64,000 bases of DNA from positions 1 to 64,000 of the forward strand of contig NBIV01000203.1 of assembly GCA_003194525.1 (NCBI GenBank), read 5' to 3'. Below, one piece after another: positions 55,014 through 64,000 of this stretch. Every line of letters starts with the position of its first letter. Positions within the stretch are counted from its first letter, which is position 1. A program made the position numbers and the translations under genes. The DNA is from Gracilariopsis chorda. Lineage: Eukaryota > Rhodophyta > Florideophyceae > Gracilariales > Gracilariaceae. The notes beneath the pieces are model-generated. The model was not told the DNA's origin and searched no databases. It was given only the letters and a program-made list of their open reading frames with translations.

Positions 55014-56237
55014 ATGTTTTGCTTCGTTCCGCATCCGAAATGTACACTCCAAATGGGTCCAGAAACCGTACAATCCTTGAACGCCTTCTTATTGTGCCAG
55101 TGGTGCATAGCATACACAATCAACCTGCTCGACTCAGAATATTGTCTAACCTCACGTCAAACGATATCGAAGCCTTTGAAGTACACAAAAAACGGAATCA
55201 AGCGGGCTATTCACACCAGATGTACCACTGGTTGGTACCAACTGGTATCATGCGGACGTGATGTTGACTTTATCGTCAGCATCAATATACGAAAATCTGA
55301 CTTTTTAAACGAACTTCTTCCCCAGTTTGAAAATATGCGCGCACGAATGCTTGCTAAATCTCCATACAGCAAAGCGGCTAAACAGAAAGGACGTATTGGT
55401 TGTATGCGACCGGTTGATGTACTTGGTTTAGCACTGTGGTATCTGAAAACCAGCAATAGGATGTTCAAACTTTGCCCGACGTTTGGATTGGTTCCAACCA
55501 GTGTGGGGGACTGGCTTGAATATGGAATGAGCGTTTTCTATGCCCTGTTTAGTTCGGAGGCTGTTCCAAATGCTACAATAATATGGCCGTCAGTGACTGA
55601 AATGGAACGCTCTTCGCAAGCGCTGGCAAAAGCGAAACCGAATATTGCGATGTACCTGAAGGGTGTGTTTGGGGTTGCAGATGGTGGAAGATTTCGGTGT
55701 GCAAATTATGATGATGCAAATCTCCAAAACGTATACTTTGAAGGGTACACGCAGAGTACCGAGGTCACTAACCTTTTCGTGTGGAACTTCTTTGGTGAAA
55801 TTATTCATGCTGCAGTGAACTATCTTGGGTCATGGCATGATAGTAAGCTAGCCGGAATTTCAGGGCTTTACTGGCTGAGGTTGTCGGACGAAGAGACCCC
55901 ACCAGGCTACGCAATTCTTGGTGATAGTGCGTTTACCACCCACCCGAACGTGACCAACGCAAAAATACTTCGGTTTCGTAAGCTCAATGAAGCTGGAAAG
56001 GCTTACAAGTCCTTGGAAATGGCAGCGGTGGATTGTGTGCTTCAAAGTCTGTATCCTGCGTACAGACAATCTGGGGAATGGGGAGTAAATTCGCTCAAAG
56101 GGCCGTTTCGAAGACTGACTACAGTGCTTCCGGCGGATAGTTGCAAACGGTATAGGATCATTGCTTTGTGTTGCTATTTGATGAATTATCGAACGCGCAC
56201 CATCGGCCACAACCAAATTAAGTCCGTGTTTAGCTGA
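55014..56237 (+). CDS. PIF/Harbinger transposase (DDE_Tnp_4 type)
   Basis: An open frame of 407 residues. The catalytic triad is complete: D223 in GVADGGRF, D304 in LGDSAFTT and E355 in SGEWGVNSLKGPF. Between them lie family words such as VTNLFVWNFFGEIIHAAVNY, SWHDSKLAG and TPPGYAILG, and after them a KRYRII...CYLMNYRTRTIG segment. The first 90 residues are less typical, so the true start may be further upstream or reached by splicing from a frame at 54782. The enzyme would cut and reinsert its element at short target sites. No inverted ends or target duplication could be fixed by eye. It is the most intact transposase here. Confidence 0.85.
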   Translation: MFCFVPHPKCTLQMGPETVQSLNAFLLCQWCIAYTINLLDSEYCLTSRQTISKPLKYTKNGIKRAIHTRCTTGWYQLVSCGRDVDFIVSINIRKSDFLNELLPQFENMRARMLAKSPYSKAAKQKGRIGCMRPVDVLGLALWYLKTSNRMFKLCPTFGLVPTSVGDWLEYGMSVFYALFSSEAVPNATIIWPSVTEMERSSQALAKAKPNIAMYLKGVFGVADGGRFRCANYDDANLQNVYFEGYTQSTEVTNLFVWNFFGEIIHAAVNYLGSWHDSKLAGISGLYWLRLSDEETPPGYAILGDSAFTTHPNVTNAKILRFRKLNEAGKAYKSLEMAAVDCVLQSLYPAYRQSGEWGVNSLKGPFRRLTTVLPADSCKRYRIIALCCYLMNYRTRTIGHNQIKSVFS

Positions 56238-56241
56238 AAAC

Positions 56242-56733
56242 ATGGCTGATCAGGAAGAGGTTGAAGAAGACTTCCCCAGAAAAGTACCTGAACAAGAAAA
56301 ATGTAGTCGCAGTGCATTGGAAAGTGACGGTATTAAAGTTCGGAAACAGTTCAAAAATCATCAGAGCACCAGCGAAAGATCTGCGAATACTGACAAAACA
56401 GGGGACCTCGATGCCATTTCCGATCGGTTTGGTGAGTATATCGACCGCTTGATGATGATGCTTAAGAATTTTATCTCTCAGTATGACATAAGATCGATGG
56501 CTGATGCTCCATGCCGAGCAAATTCTCATTAGATGTCTGATTTCTTGGAAAATAACGCAGAGCAAAACCAGAACTTCAAGTACTACTGCCTTGATACAAA
56601 CAAGAAGATCTTGCAGACCGTGCAGAAGCGCGTCAGCACGACAGTAGATGGCAAGTATATGAAACGGAATTTGGGAAGGAGGGTTTGCCGAAAGTGGACC
56701 TCGTTTTTTCTTGGACAGGACTCGAGAACATGA
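56242..56733 (+). pseudogene. Possible second frame of the Harbinger element
   Basis: It starts 5 bp after the transposase stop, on the same strand. The frame reads MADQEEVEEDFPRKVPEQEK, then GEYIDRLMMMLKNFISQYD. A TAG at 56530-56532 interrupts it, and it goes on with MSDFLENNAEQNQNFKYY to 56733. It is highly charged with short helices and no domain I know. Harbinger elements commonly encode a second protein needed for transposition, so position suggests this role. The sequence alone does not show it. Confidence 0.35.
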
Positions 56734-57126
56734 AGGAGAGAAACGTATTGTGATATCTCCATAAACTGGGTGGCTCAGGACGCAAGCACAAACTGAACAT
56801 GCTTGGAAGTCATTCTGGAGCACTTGCTCGGAGCGGAAGTGCGGAGGAGATCGCCAGGTTTACAGCAGACGGCAAACCACACAATTTCCAGCCACATCCA
56901 TTCTACTTGGCGAAACCAATGCGAATAATTGGATTCCTAAAGAAATACTGGAATGAAAATCAGTTGTATGTATACAAGTGTTGGGAGATGTATCCAAAAC
57001 GCAACTGAGAACTGAAAGTCGCTGTGGTAGCACGTGAAACGCTGCAAATGCTCCGGGAATATCATTGAAGATCAGAATTCGAACCAGAGTTCGTTCGCAT
57101 GGTGTGAATCAATTTGAAGCTTTGTA

Positions 57127-58332
57127 ATGTGTATGCCTCCTCGTTCTGGGCCTGTTGCAAAGGAGGAAAGGAACATGGAGAATTTGAGAAGCATACAACT
57201 CATCAAGAAGAGCGACGATGAAGGCTCCACCGGTGCGGAATTGTTAGATACGGACAAAGCAGAATACTTTGGTGCGCGTTTGCTCGCTTATCTTAACAGC
57301 GGTGCTGTCGCAATGCTGATATCTATGGGACATAAGCTTGGACTTTTCGAGGCGATGGCCAAGCTACCGGCGGTCACAAGTGTAGAGCTGGCGCAAACAA
57401 CAGAACTCCATGAAAGATACGTAAGAGAGTGGGTCGCCGCAATGTACGTCGGCGGCATTCTGGACTTGGAAGAGGAACGGAACAGCAAGCAGCAAGATAA
57501 TCGGTACTCGCTTCCAAGGGGGCATGCTGCATTTCTTACTTGGAGACGAGGCCCGGAAAACGTCGCAGTGCTAATGCAGTACATCTCTATTTTGTCATCC
57601 TTTGAAGACAGAACCATGGAATGCTTTCGAAGTGGAAAAGGGATATCTAACAGCGAGTTTGGAGAGCTCAAGGCCATCATGGCCGCAGATTCTGCTCAGA
57701 CAATTGCTTCCTCTTTGATTGGATGGATTCTTCCTCTGGGTAAATACATGATAGTGCAAGACTTGCGAGCCGGAATTGACGTTGTAGATGTGGTATGCGG
57801 GAATGGAACCAATCTGATGACAATGGCGAAAGAGTTTCCAAAGAGTTGGTTTACGGGCTACGACACGAACCCTGCACTCATTGCGGCGGCTAAGGAGGCT
57901 GCCGAAAAAGAAAAGCTACAAAAAGTCCGGTTCAAGTGCTCGCAAGTCACTGATTCCTCTGAATCATCTGCTTATGATCTAGTGACCTGCTTCGGCAGTC
58001 TTGTGGAAACTGGAGATGTGAAAAACGTGGTGAGAGGCATTTATCAAGCCTTACGTCGCGGTGGAACTTTCTTGTTGCAAGATGTAGCATCCAATAGCGA
58101 TGTCAGGGCGAATCGTTCACACCCTGCCGGCTGTCTGCTGTATTCGATTTCTCTTATGTTCTCGTTGCCGACAACCATTGATAAGACCGGAAGGGAGGAA
58201 GATGCAGAGAAGGTTATGTGGGACAATGATGTTGCTCTGTCCATTATTCGCGACGTGGGATTCAAATGTGATGGTATGAAGCGCCTTTCCGACGACAACT
58301 GCAACGCTTTCTTCTTTTGCACGCGTGATTAG
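57127..58332 (+). CDS. SAM-dependent methyltransferase with N-terminal winged helix
   Basis: A single 401-residue frame. Residues about 50-140 form a winged-helix module (AVAMLISMGHKLGLFEAMAK, VTSVELAQTTELHERYVREW), as in Rv2258c-like and O-methyltransferase-type enzymes. The Rossmann fold follows, with motif I VVDVVCGNGTNL at about 217-228, motif II FTGYDTNPALIAAA, and YDLVTCFGSLV. Motif I usually reads DxGCGxG; here the first glycine is valine (DVVCGNG). The substrate is unknown, but the layout suggests a small molecule. The frame has no interruption and no signal peptide. An alternative start is M17 at 57175. It is likely a working host gene. Confidence 0.8.
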   Translation: MCMPPRSGPVAKEERNMENLRSIQLIKKSDDEGSTGAELLDTDKAEYFGARLLAYLNSGAVAMLISMGHKLGLFEAMAKLPAVTSVELAQTTELHERYVREWVAAMYVGGILDLEEERNSKQQDNRYSLPRGHAAFLTWRRGPENVAVLMQYISILSSFEDRTMECFRSGKGISNSEFGELKAIMAADSAQTIASSLIGWILPLGKYMIVQDLRAGIDVVDVVCGNGTNLMTMAKEFPKSWFTGYDTNPALIAAAKEAAEKEKLQKVRFKCSQVTDSSESSAYDLVTCFGSLVETGDVKNVVRGIYQALRRGGTFLLQDVASNSDVRANRSHPAGCLLYSISLMFSLPTTIDKTGREEDAEKVMWDNDVALSIIRDVGFKCDGMKRLSDDNCNAFFFCTRD

Positions 58333-58523
58333 GAAAGGAGTTCAGCACGATTCGCTTGTTATGTTAGTGTGCGTCCAGTAAAAGTTCGAGTTATCAAAGG
58401 CAAAGGATGAAGTTTCCAGTTAGCCAGAGGTCATGTGGATTTGTGTATTACAAGTGTAGTAACTTGAGTTTCTTTAGCCAGTTGGACGACACCCTGGTAT
58501 GTACAAAGGAAGATAATGCGTGG

Positions 58524-59633
58524 CTAAAATAAAACTTCGTCCGGGGCTGCTTTGTGTGTTGGATGAGCAACCAGTCCGCGTTTATAATCAGGCCAACGTT
58601 CGAAGTTGCATTCATCTAGGTACCAAGCCACGGTATTTCGTATACCTTGTTCCCATGACACCTTCTGTGTCCATCCAAGTTTCTTGAGCTTTGAGGAATC
58701 AATGCGATAGTGATGGTCGTTTACCTCTCTGTCCTTCACGAATGTGATATACGCATTGGGATTGCTGGGGTCTTGTAGACCAGACGTCCGTACACAGTCG
58801 CGAACAACTTGAAGGTTGGTTTTCTCTTCGTCTGAACCAACATTATAGACACCGCCAACATTGCCGCGGTGCATGATTACATCGAAGGCTTCTGCCATAT
58901 CGGTGACATACACATAATTCCGGCAGTGGTCTCCATTGCCGTGAATATAAGCTGGAGACTTCTGAGAGAGAAGGACACAGGACTTGGCAACAAGTTTGTC
59001 CAGATACTGTCTAGGTCCGTAAACGTTATTACCGCGGGTGATGATGATGGGCATTGAAAAGGACTTCGCATAGCCACGACAGATGAGTTCAGCCGCTGCC
59101 TTTGTGCAGGCATAGGGATTTGTAGGGGCCATGACGGAATCTTCTCTTTCAAAGTCGGTTTCACCGCCGTAAACTTCATCGGTGCTGACGTGGATGAAAC
59201 GCTTAATACGACCGTATTCGCGAGCGGATTCGAGTAGGACATGGGTACCAACGACATTGTTGGAGGTGAAAGAAATGGAGGAATGAAAGAAGTTATCAAC
59301 GTGAGTGCTTGCGGCGGAATGCATGATGGTGTCAATGTTTTCGGAGCGCAAAAGGTAGTCGACGAGACACCGGGAACGGATGTCGCCACGGCACCATCTG
59401 AGATTCGGCCGGTCGAATAGCGGTGAGATATTCTGCTCTGCGGCGCAGTAGTCGAGTTTGTCGAGTACGTCGACGTGGTAGTGTGAGTACCTGTTGACGA
59501 GCAGCTCCACGACGTGGGATCCGATGAAGCCGGCGCCGCCGGTGAGGAAAATGGACTTGGGGGTGTACGGTTGAAGGGTACCATTCGGGCCAGTCGGGTG
59601 ATGGCCTTTGAGAGAAGCGAAGTACGAAGACAT
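58524..59633 (-). CDS. UDP/dTDP-glucose 4,6-dehydratase
   Basis: A 369-residue short-chain dehydrogenase of the extended type, counted from the ATG at 59631-59633. The NAD-binding motif is TGGAGFIGS at residues 31-39. The catalytic residues are T151-D152-E153 in STDEVYGG and Y174-x-x-x-K178 in YACTKAAAE. It also has the RGNNVYGPRQY and RNYVYVTDMAEA blocks of the 4,6-dehydratase family. The enzyme converts a nucleotide-linked glucose to the 4-keto-6-deoxy sugar, the first step toward rhamnose and related sugars. In plants and algae the UDP form is usual; in bacteria the dTDP form. The frame is open a further 64 codons upstream, but that extension has no domain, so the later ATG is preferred. 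Confidence 0.9.
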   Translation of the reverse strand: MSSYFASLKGHHPTGPNGTLQPYTPKSIFLTGGAGFIGSHVVELLVNRYSHYHVDVLDKLDYCAAEQNISPLFDRPNLRWCRGDIRSRCLVDYLLRSENIDTIMHSAASTHVDNFFHSSISFTSNNVVGTHVLLESAREYGRIKRFIHVSTDEVYGGETDFEREDSVMAPTNPYACTKAAAELICRGYAKSFSMPIIITRGNNVYGPRQYLDKLVAKSCVLLSQKSPAYIHGNGDHCRNYVYVTDMAEAFDVIMHRGNVGGVYNVGSDEEKTNLQVVRDCVRTSGLQDPSNPNAYITFVKDREVNDHHYRIDSSKLKKLGWTQKVSWEQGIRNTVAWYLDECNFERWPDYKRGLVAHPTHKAAPDEVLF

Positions 59634-59821
59634 TGTGGGGCTGTTGGTCTGAAGGAGGGTGCGTGTCGGGAGTGAGACAAAAAACGGAAACAAAGAAGGG
59701 AGCAGGCGGAAAAGGCGGTTCGGGTCAGAACCGACAGAGGGAGGCTGCCTATAAAGGCATCGCGGGTAGCACACATCGTAAACCGTCACAACTGATGCGC
59801 CGCCTGAGCTCCCGCAAGTCA

Positions 59822-60367
59822 TCAAACGCTCCGCAAAGTTCGTTCCTTGTTCTCAGAGACGGTACCAGTACCAATTTTGAACCCATCAATACAAAAGGAC
59901 GGATATGAAACGGATAAAACATGTTCACCTACGGCATAAAGAGCCTGTTTCAGGGGATTCAACGAACGGGGTGTATCCAATGCGCAGAAGAATGACGGAC
60001 CTGTGTCCAAGTGAAAATCTCGTTTGGCGACTTTTACTGTGAAACCGTGTGTTACGCCGCCAGGGCTTTATTGCAATTCTAGCAGCAAGGGTCGATGAAC
60101 GTATGCGGTGAGTATTGCGGCGGCGCAAAGACCTCCCGAACCTGAACCTATTATGATCATATCGTGGGTGCTGCTGTGAAGCTCTCGGCCGGAACGCATA
60201 GACGGTTTTTTGCGGAAGCTTGAAGTTATGAGGCGTCTTCTACCATTGCTGTCAAGGTTTTGACGGTCGGTGGGGAGTGATGGAATGCATTTGGAAGATA
60301 TGAACAATGGTAAAGTTACCGGCGGCGTGAAAAATGGTGCGAGGAAGGTGAGGGCGTTGGAAAGCAT
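59822..60367 (-). pseudogene. N-terminal fragment of a carotenoid isomerase/retinol saturase-like FAD enzyme
   Basis: The frame from 60367 has an N-terminal leader and then the FAD-binding motif DMIIIGSGSGGLCAAAIL, the dinucleotide fold of the CrtI/CrtISO family. A TAA at 60068-60070 interrupts it right after LLLELQ. The same frame continues with SPGGVTHGFTVKVAKRDFHL and DTGPSFFCALDTP, the next two blocks of that family, and ends at TGA 59822-59824. About two-thirds of the usual protein is missing. It sits just upstream of the dehydratase gene on the same strand. It is a truncated relic. Confidence 0.75.
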
Positions 60368-60470
60368 TCTGTAAGGCAGCTTGTGGAGGGGAAAGTACGC
60401 AAACGCATTATATGCTCAGTAACAGGCAATTCATCTCCTCATTGAACATGCAAGGCAGTTCTGGGGCGAT

Positions 60471-61382
60471 CTATATGTCACTGCCAGATCCATCGATGGA
60501 TTCGTTCTCATTATTGGACGTTTTCAGCATCTCTTCGATACTCGGAAGGGGTTCCGTGCGTGAAATAGAACCAGCACGATTTGCCGGTAGTACTAAGTCT
60601 GTGAGTGCGTTGCGCAGCACCCTTGATGTTTCTTTCTGTATAAGTTCCTTGATCATTGGCAGTGGTACGACACTGGACTCATGATTAACTGCATGCTTCA
60701 CACAATTGGAAACCTCTACCATTGTGTTATTCATGATTTCCATATGCTTTCCAATATCAACCTGCATACGCTTTGCTAATGGAAGGCGACAATCATCCGA
60801 AATTCTTCTCTTGCGTCTTTGGCCTAGCACTCCTGTCGTATGTACGGCTCGCTGCATCTGCTAGTGTGAAGGTGCAAGGTTTTCGTTGTCATTACCAAGA
60901 GCCGTTGCTTGCGCTTTGGCCTGAATATCCTGATATATCCGCTTTGCACGGCGCACTTCTGGTTTGATGGTTGGGTCTCCTGTTTTCTTCCTGGTGTACG
61001 CAAGTTTATCAAACTTGTCTTTCAGACTGTCTAATGTTCTTGGAGGCCTTTCGTTGGTCTCCGCCCAGCGTTTGAACTTTTCGGCTACCACTGCCCAGTG
61101 ATTCCTACCCAAGGGTTCTATGTCTGCCACTAAGTCCAACAGATACTCCACATCATCAGGGCTATAGTTAAGGCTTCCTTTTCGAGAATGTTTTCCGGTT
61201 TCGCAGATTTTCTCCACTTCGCCCATTATCTCTTGTAATCTGTGAACGTTAGAACGGTAAAAACTTAGCTGTCGCAGAGTCGGAAAAGAAAAGAATACTG
61301 CGTATGCTTCTGAGCATGTTGACGGAGAGAGAAGTCTTGAACGAAACTCCATGGTCTCCCTAGCGCACAAATGGCCATGCAA
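60471..61382 (-). pseudogene. SANT/Myb-like (DUF6818-type) protein with one nonsense codon
   Basis: The upstream frame (61382-60861) contains GSLNYSPDDVEYLLDLVADI, GRNHWAVVAEKFKRW, RTLDSLKDKFDKL and KPEVRRAKRIYQDI. This is the three-helix Myb-like pattern that I know from DUF6818 proteins of oomycetes and other protists. A TAG at 60858-60860 interrupts it, and the same frame goes on (60857-60471) with a basic RRKRRIS stretch, a possible coiled segment and an acidic tail. A CAG to TAG transition would explain the stop. Such proteins probably bind DNA and are often multicopy. Without the stop it would be about 303 residues. Confidence 0.65.
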
Positions 61383-61417
61383 CTTCGATTAAGGTATAGC
61401 CATTTGTACGCTAGGGA
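61357..61417. repeat. Near-perfect 19-bp inverted repeat
   Basis: TCCCTAGCGCACAAATGGC (61357-61375) pairs with 61399-61417 at 18 of 19 positions, around a 23-nt loop. It overlaps the start of the SANT-like frame. It may be a small MITE or an element end. Confidence 0.7.
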
Positions 61418-61715
61418 GATTCGCGTACTGATCTTTTCTGACAGCCGTAAGTGGCCAAAATTTGGCAAGGACGTCTCCAAGTCTCTCAAGTGTCATTGTG
61501 TCCGTTTTTGGAAAGCCCCAATAAAGCACCGCCGGCGGCTCTGGCTGACCTCGTGCGGGGGTCAAGCCGCCAGGCACTACCCTGCGTTTTTCATGGTGGC
61601 ATCGCGGTAAAAAACTCCCACCCTGGGTTCTCACCGCCTTTCTCTTCCCTTTTCCCTTTCTGCTTTCCTCGGAGAGTTCGCACGCGCCCCACCCGACGCG
61701 TCTACAACTGTTCAC

Positions 61716-62270
61716 TTGGTTAGAGAACTTTCGTTGGCGAGTCTTTTAAAAATACATCAGCATTGCACCTCATTAGAAGTATGGGCGAAGTTGGAATCAA
61801 CCTATAAGAAGGACAGCATCCAGTTGAAGATGAACCTCTGTCAACGTCTAAGCGGTATGATATTCCATGATAGTGACGACATACAGAAGCACCTACACGA
61901 CATGGAAACCATCTTCTTAGAGCTTGCACGCTTAGGAGATCGACTACCTGATCCCGAACGCACCGCTTGCCTACTTAGAACACTCCCCGAATCTGTAATG
62001 GCGATCAATCTCTTAGCTGACGCCAATATCATGGAATACAATCAAGTCGTTTTCCTCGTACGTTCTGAAATGGACAGAAGAAAGCATCGAAAGTTCGCAA
62101 CTACCTCTGAGGCACAAGAAACAAATAAAGGGCGACAACATCCGTACCCTTAAGCCCAGATATATCACGCCCGACCAAAACACTCCACATTCAAGTCCAA
62201 GAACGTCAGATGCTGGAACTGTGGTAAACTAGGACACATTCGCGCCGAATGCAGATTAAAAAGAACGATT
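61716..62270 (+). pseudogene. Copia 2 gag
   Basis: The frame at 61716-62153 has the gag core of Copia elements: LEVWAKLESTYKKDS, LHDMETIFLELARLGDRLPD and LLRTLPESVMAIN. After a stop the zinc knuckle CWNCGKLGHIRAEC appears in another frame at about 62212-62255. The N-terminal part of gag and any 5' LTR were not found, so the left end may be truncated. Gag would package the element RNA. Confidence 0.8.
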
Positions 62271-62447
62271 GACCGCGCAAATAACGGACATCCTAAACGC
62301 GAAAGAAATTGGTTCCCCAGGAGAAACAAGAACAGAAATAAAGGACCATGGGACTCAAACAGGCATGAACAAAACCCACACCGAAGCAATAGCCAACTAT
62401 ATAACCCTGAACAAGAGCCACGAGGTTTCGTTGCAATTGCTAAGGCT

Positions 62448-64000
62448 ATGTCTTCCTGCTTTGATAGTGAAGTCAACACATGGCTTGACTGTGGTGCGAC
62501 ACATGTCGTTGTCAACGACAAATCATTGTTCTGGGACTATCACCGTACTGGAGACCAAACAGTTCGCACATGCGACCGCCAGTCTAGGATCGAAGGATAC
62601 GGAACAATAAGACTCCCATTAGGAGATGGATTGAGTCTTCCCGCAAAACACACACCATCCTTTGACTCTAACCTCATTTCCCTCTCAATCCTAGCACAGC
62701 ATAATCGGGTAGAATTCTTGAACAACATAGATTCCACGTGCTTCATCATCAAAAATCCGAACTCTGGTGATGTACTCTACCGGTCACAACAGAGGGATGG
62801 ACTAATCCGTTTCCGAACCCCATTCGCCCGCCAAGAGCACAAACGGCAACCCCGTTCCCAGGTGACACCGCCAAAGACTGGCACGACAGACTTGGTCACA
62901 CAGGAAAGGATAGGCTCTTGTCCTGTTCGAAACAATCGATAGGGATCCCAAACCTCTTACGCTCCGAGGTATACAACATCCAATGCGCAGACTGCATTGA
63001 AGCAGGGACAAAACGGGCTGCCGTGGAACCCTCATCGTCAACGGCCACAAAACCCCTAGAGCTGGCGCATACAGACCTTACTGGTCCGATTACCCCACCT
63101 TCATTACAAGGCTCGAGGTATATGCAGGTTCTCCTTGATGACAACACAAGGTCGTCATCTATATACTTTATGGACAGGAAACGGCAGTTCTTCCCTTCCA
63201 TAAGATGGTACAAGGCGCGTGCAGAGAACGAGTTACGAGGTCATAGACTCTACTGCATTCGCCTTGACGGGGCGGGTGAGAACCGATCTGATGACTTCAT
63301 TGCATACTCGTCAGAAAACGGAATCGTCCTCGAGTACACTCCGCCATACGCCCACCAGTCGAATGGAGCAGCAGAAAAGATCATCCAAGACCTTTGCAAA
63401 GCTGCAAGGACAATTCTGCACGCTTCAAAACTCCCTCTAGAACTATGGGAAGAGGCGATATCCCACGCAAACTGGATACGTAACCGCCTACCGAACTCCC
63501 GTGTAGGTATGCAGATTCCCTACACACTATGGTTCAAGGGAAAGCCAGACTTCTCGAGACTTCTGAAGTTTGGACAAAAGGGACATGCATTTATCTACAG
63601 GTCAGAGACTGTTCCCAACAAAAAGATTTTGCCTCGAGCACTTCCCGGACATGTTTTTGGAATGCAAAGCCTACGCACTCTGTACAAGATCTACATTCCT
63701 TCGCTACGCAAGGTTGTGAAATGTAGGCAACAGGACTTCACGGTCACAAAGGAAAGACTCCCTTCAATCAATCAACTGATTGATTTCTCTTCATTGAAAC
63801 GAAAAGAAGCCGAAAGCAATATGCGAGATGCCGACGAGGAACATATGGACGCATCTCTAGCTCAGTGCTTGGTACCAAGGGCAAGGTATGACAATGAGGA
63901 ACAAGAAATCACGGTTCCAAAGACCTTTAGAGATGCACGCAACATTCCAAAGTGAGCCGATGCAATCGATAGGGAGTACGAGGCTCTAACAAGCAGAAAG
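62448..64000 (+). pseudogene. Copia 2 pol: protease, integrase, start of RT
   Basis: The protease segment (62448-62942) has WLDCGATHVVVND, with DCG in place of the usual DSG. The integrase zinc part starts in another frame (DWHDRLGHTGK, near 62878). The integrase frame at 62918-63955 has AHTDLTGPI, RLDGAGENRSDD and HQSNGAAEKII, so D, D and E are all present. It ends at a TGA at 63953-63955 exactly where the conserved tryptophan that opens the Copia RT is expected; the same frame then continues ADAIDREYEALTSRK to the window edge. The element runs out of the window. Confidence 0.85.

Noticed and set aside
56230-56823. 197-residue minus frame containing VDILTKPIG
   Set aside because: The DILTKP word resembles the end of a Copia RNase H, but nothing else around it does, so I take it as chance.
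58877-59776. 299-residue S/P/T-rich minus frame
   Set aside because: It overlaps the dehydratase in another frame and has no domain.
1-64000. CRISPR array or bacterial operon
   Set aside because: No regularly spaced direct repeats of CRISPR type and no bacterial gene arrangement were seen; all mobile elements are of eukaryotic type.

Overview
The window is nuclear DNA of a eukaryote and is dominated by mobile elements. Most of the 64 kb is Ty3/Gypsy, Copia, Helitron, piggyBac, pogo/Tigger and PIF/Harbinger sequence, nearly all broken by stops and frameshifts. The few genes that look like host genes are single uninterrupted frames: two secreted von Willebrand factor A (VWA) proteins, a SAM-dependent methyltransferase and a nucleotide-sugar 4,6-dehydratase. 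Intron-poor compact genes in a sea of mixed transposons would suit a florideophyte red alga such as Chondrus. That assignment is inference; nothing in the sequence proves it.

Layout. 1-7765: the 3' part of a chromodomain Ty3/Gypsy element, with an extra antisense frame between pol and the 3' terminal region. This whole block is carpeted with tiny perfect inverted repeats in coding and non-coding parts alike, which is the most unusual signal in the window. 7766-9282: no recognisable gene. 9283-17915: a minus-strand Helitron (Rep and PIF1-like helicase, both degenerate) followed head-to-tail by about four short non-autonomous copies. 18268-21101: a piggyBac element with inverted ends that contain a GACCTCATATGAGGTC palindrome and an almost complete transposase. 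21102-24477: no recognised gene.

24478-31282: a complete but dead minus-strand Copia element with two 213-bp LTRs, split by a 2.25-kb pogo/Tigger element at a TA dinucleotide. 31283-37480: scrambled old Gypsy remnants in both orientations. 37485-46670: a second Helitron family on the plus strand, one copy with its Rep gene deleted and one long copy, in tandem, with a block of hairpins between them. 48427-50080: a second, more decayed pogo-like transposase.

51351-53950: two divergently transcribed VWA proteins, one with a normal metal-ion site and one without. 55014-56733: a PIF/Harbinger transposase with an intact DDE triad and a possible companion frame. 57127-61382: the methyltransferase, the dehydratase, a broken FAD oxidoreductase of the carotenoid isomerase/retinol saturase type, and a broken SANT-like (DUF6818-type) gene. 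61716-64000: the start of another degenerate Copia element that runs off the right edge.

No rRNA, CRISPR array or convincing functional tRNA was seen. Frame assignments come from reading translations; family names come from motif recognition without database searches.
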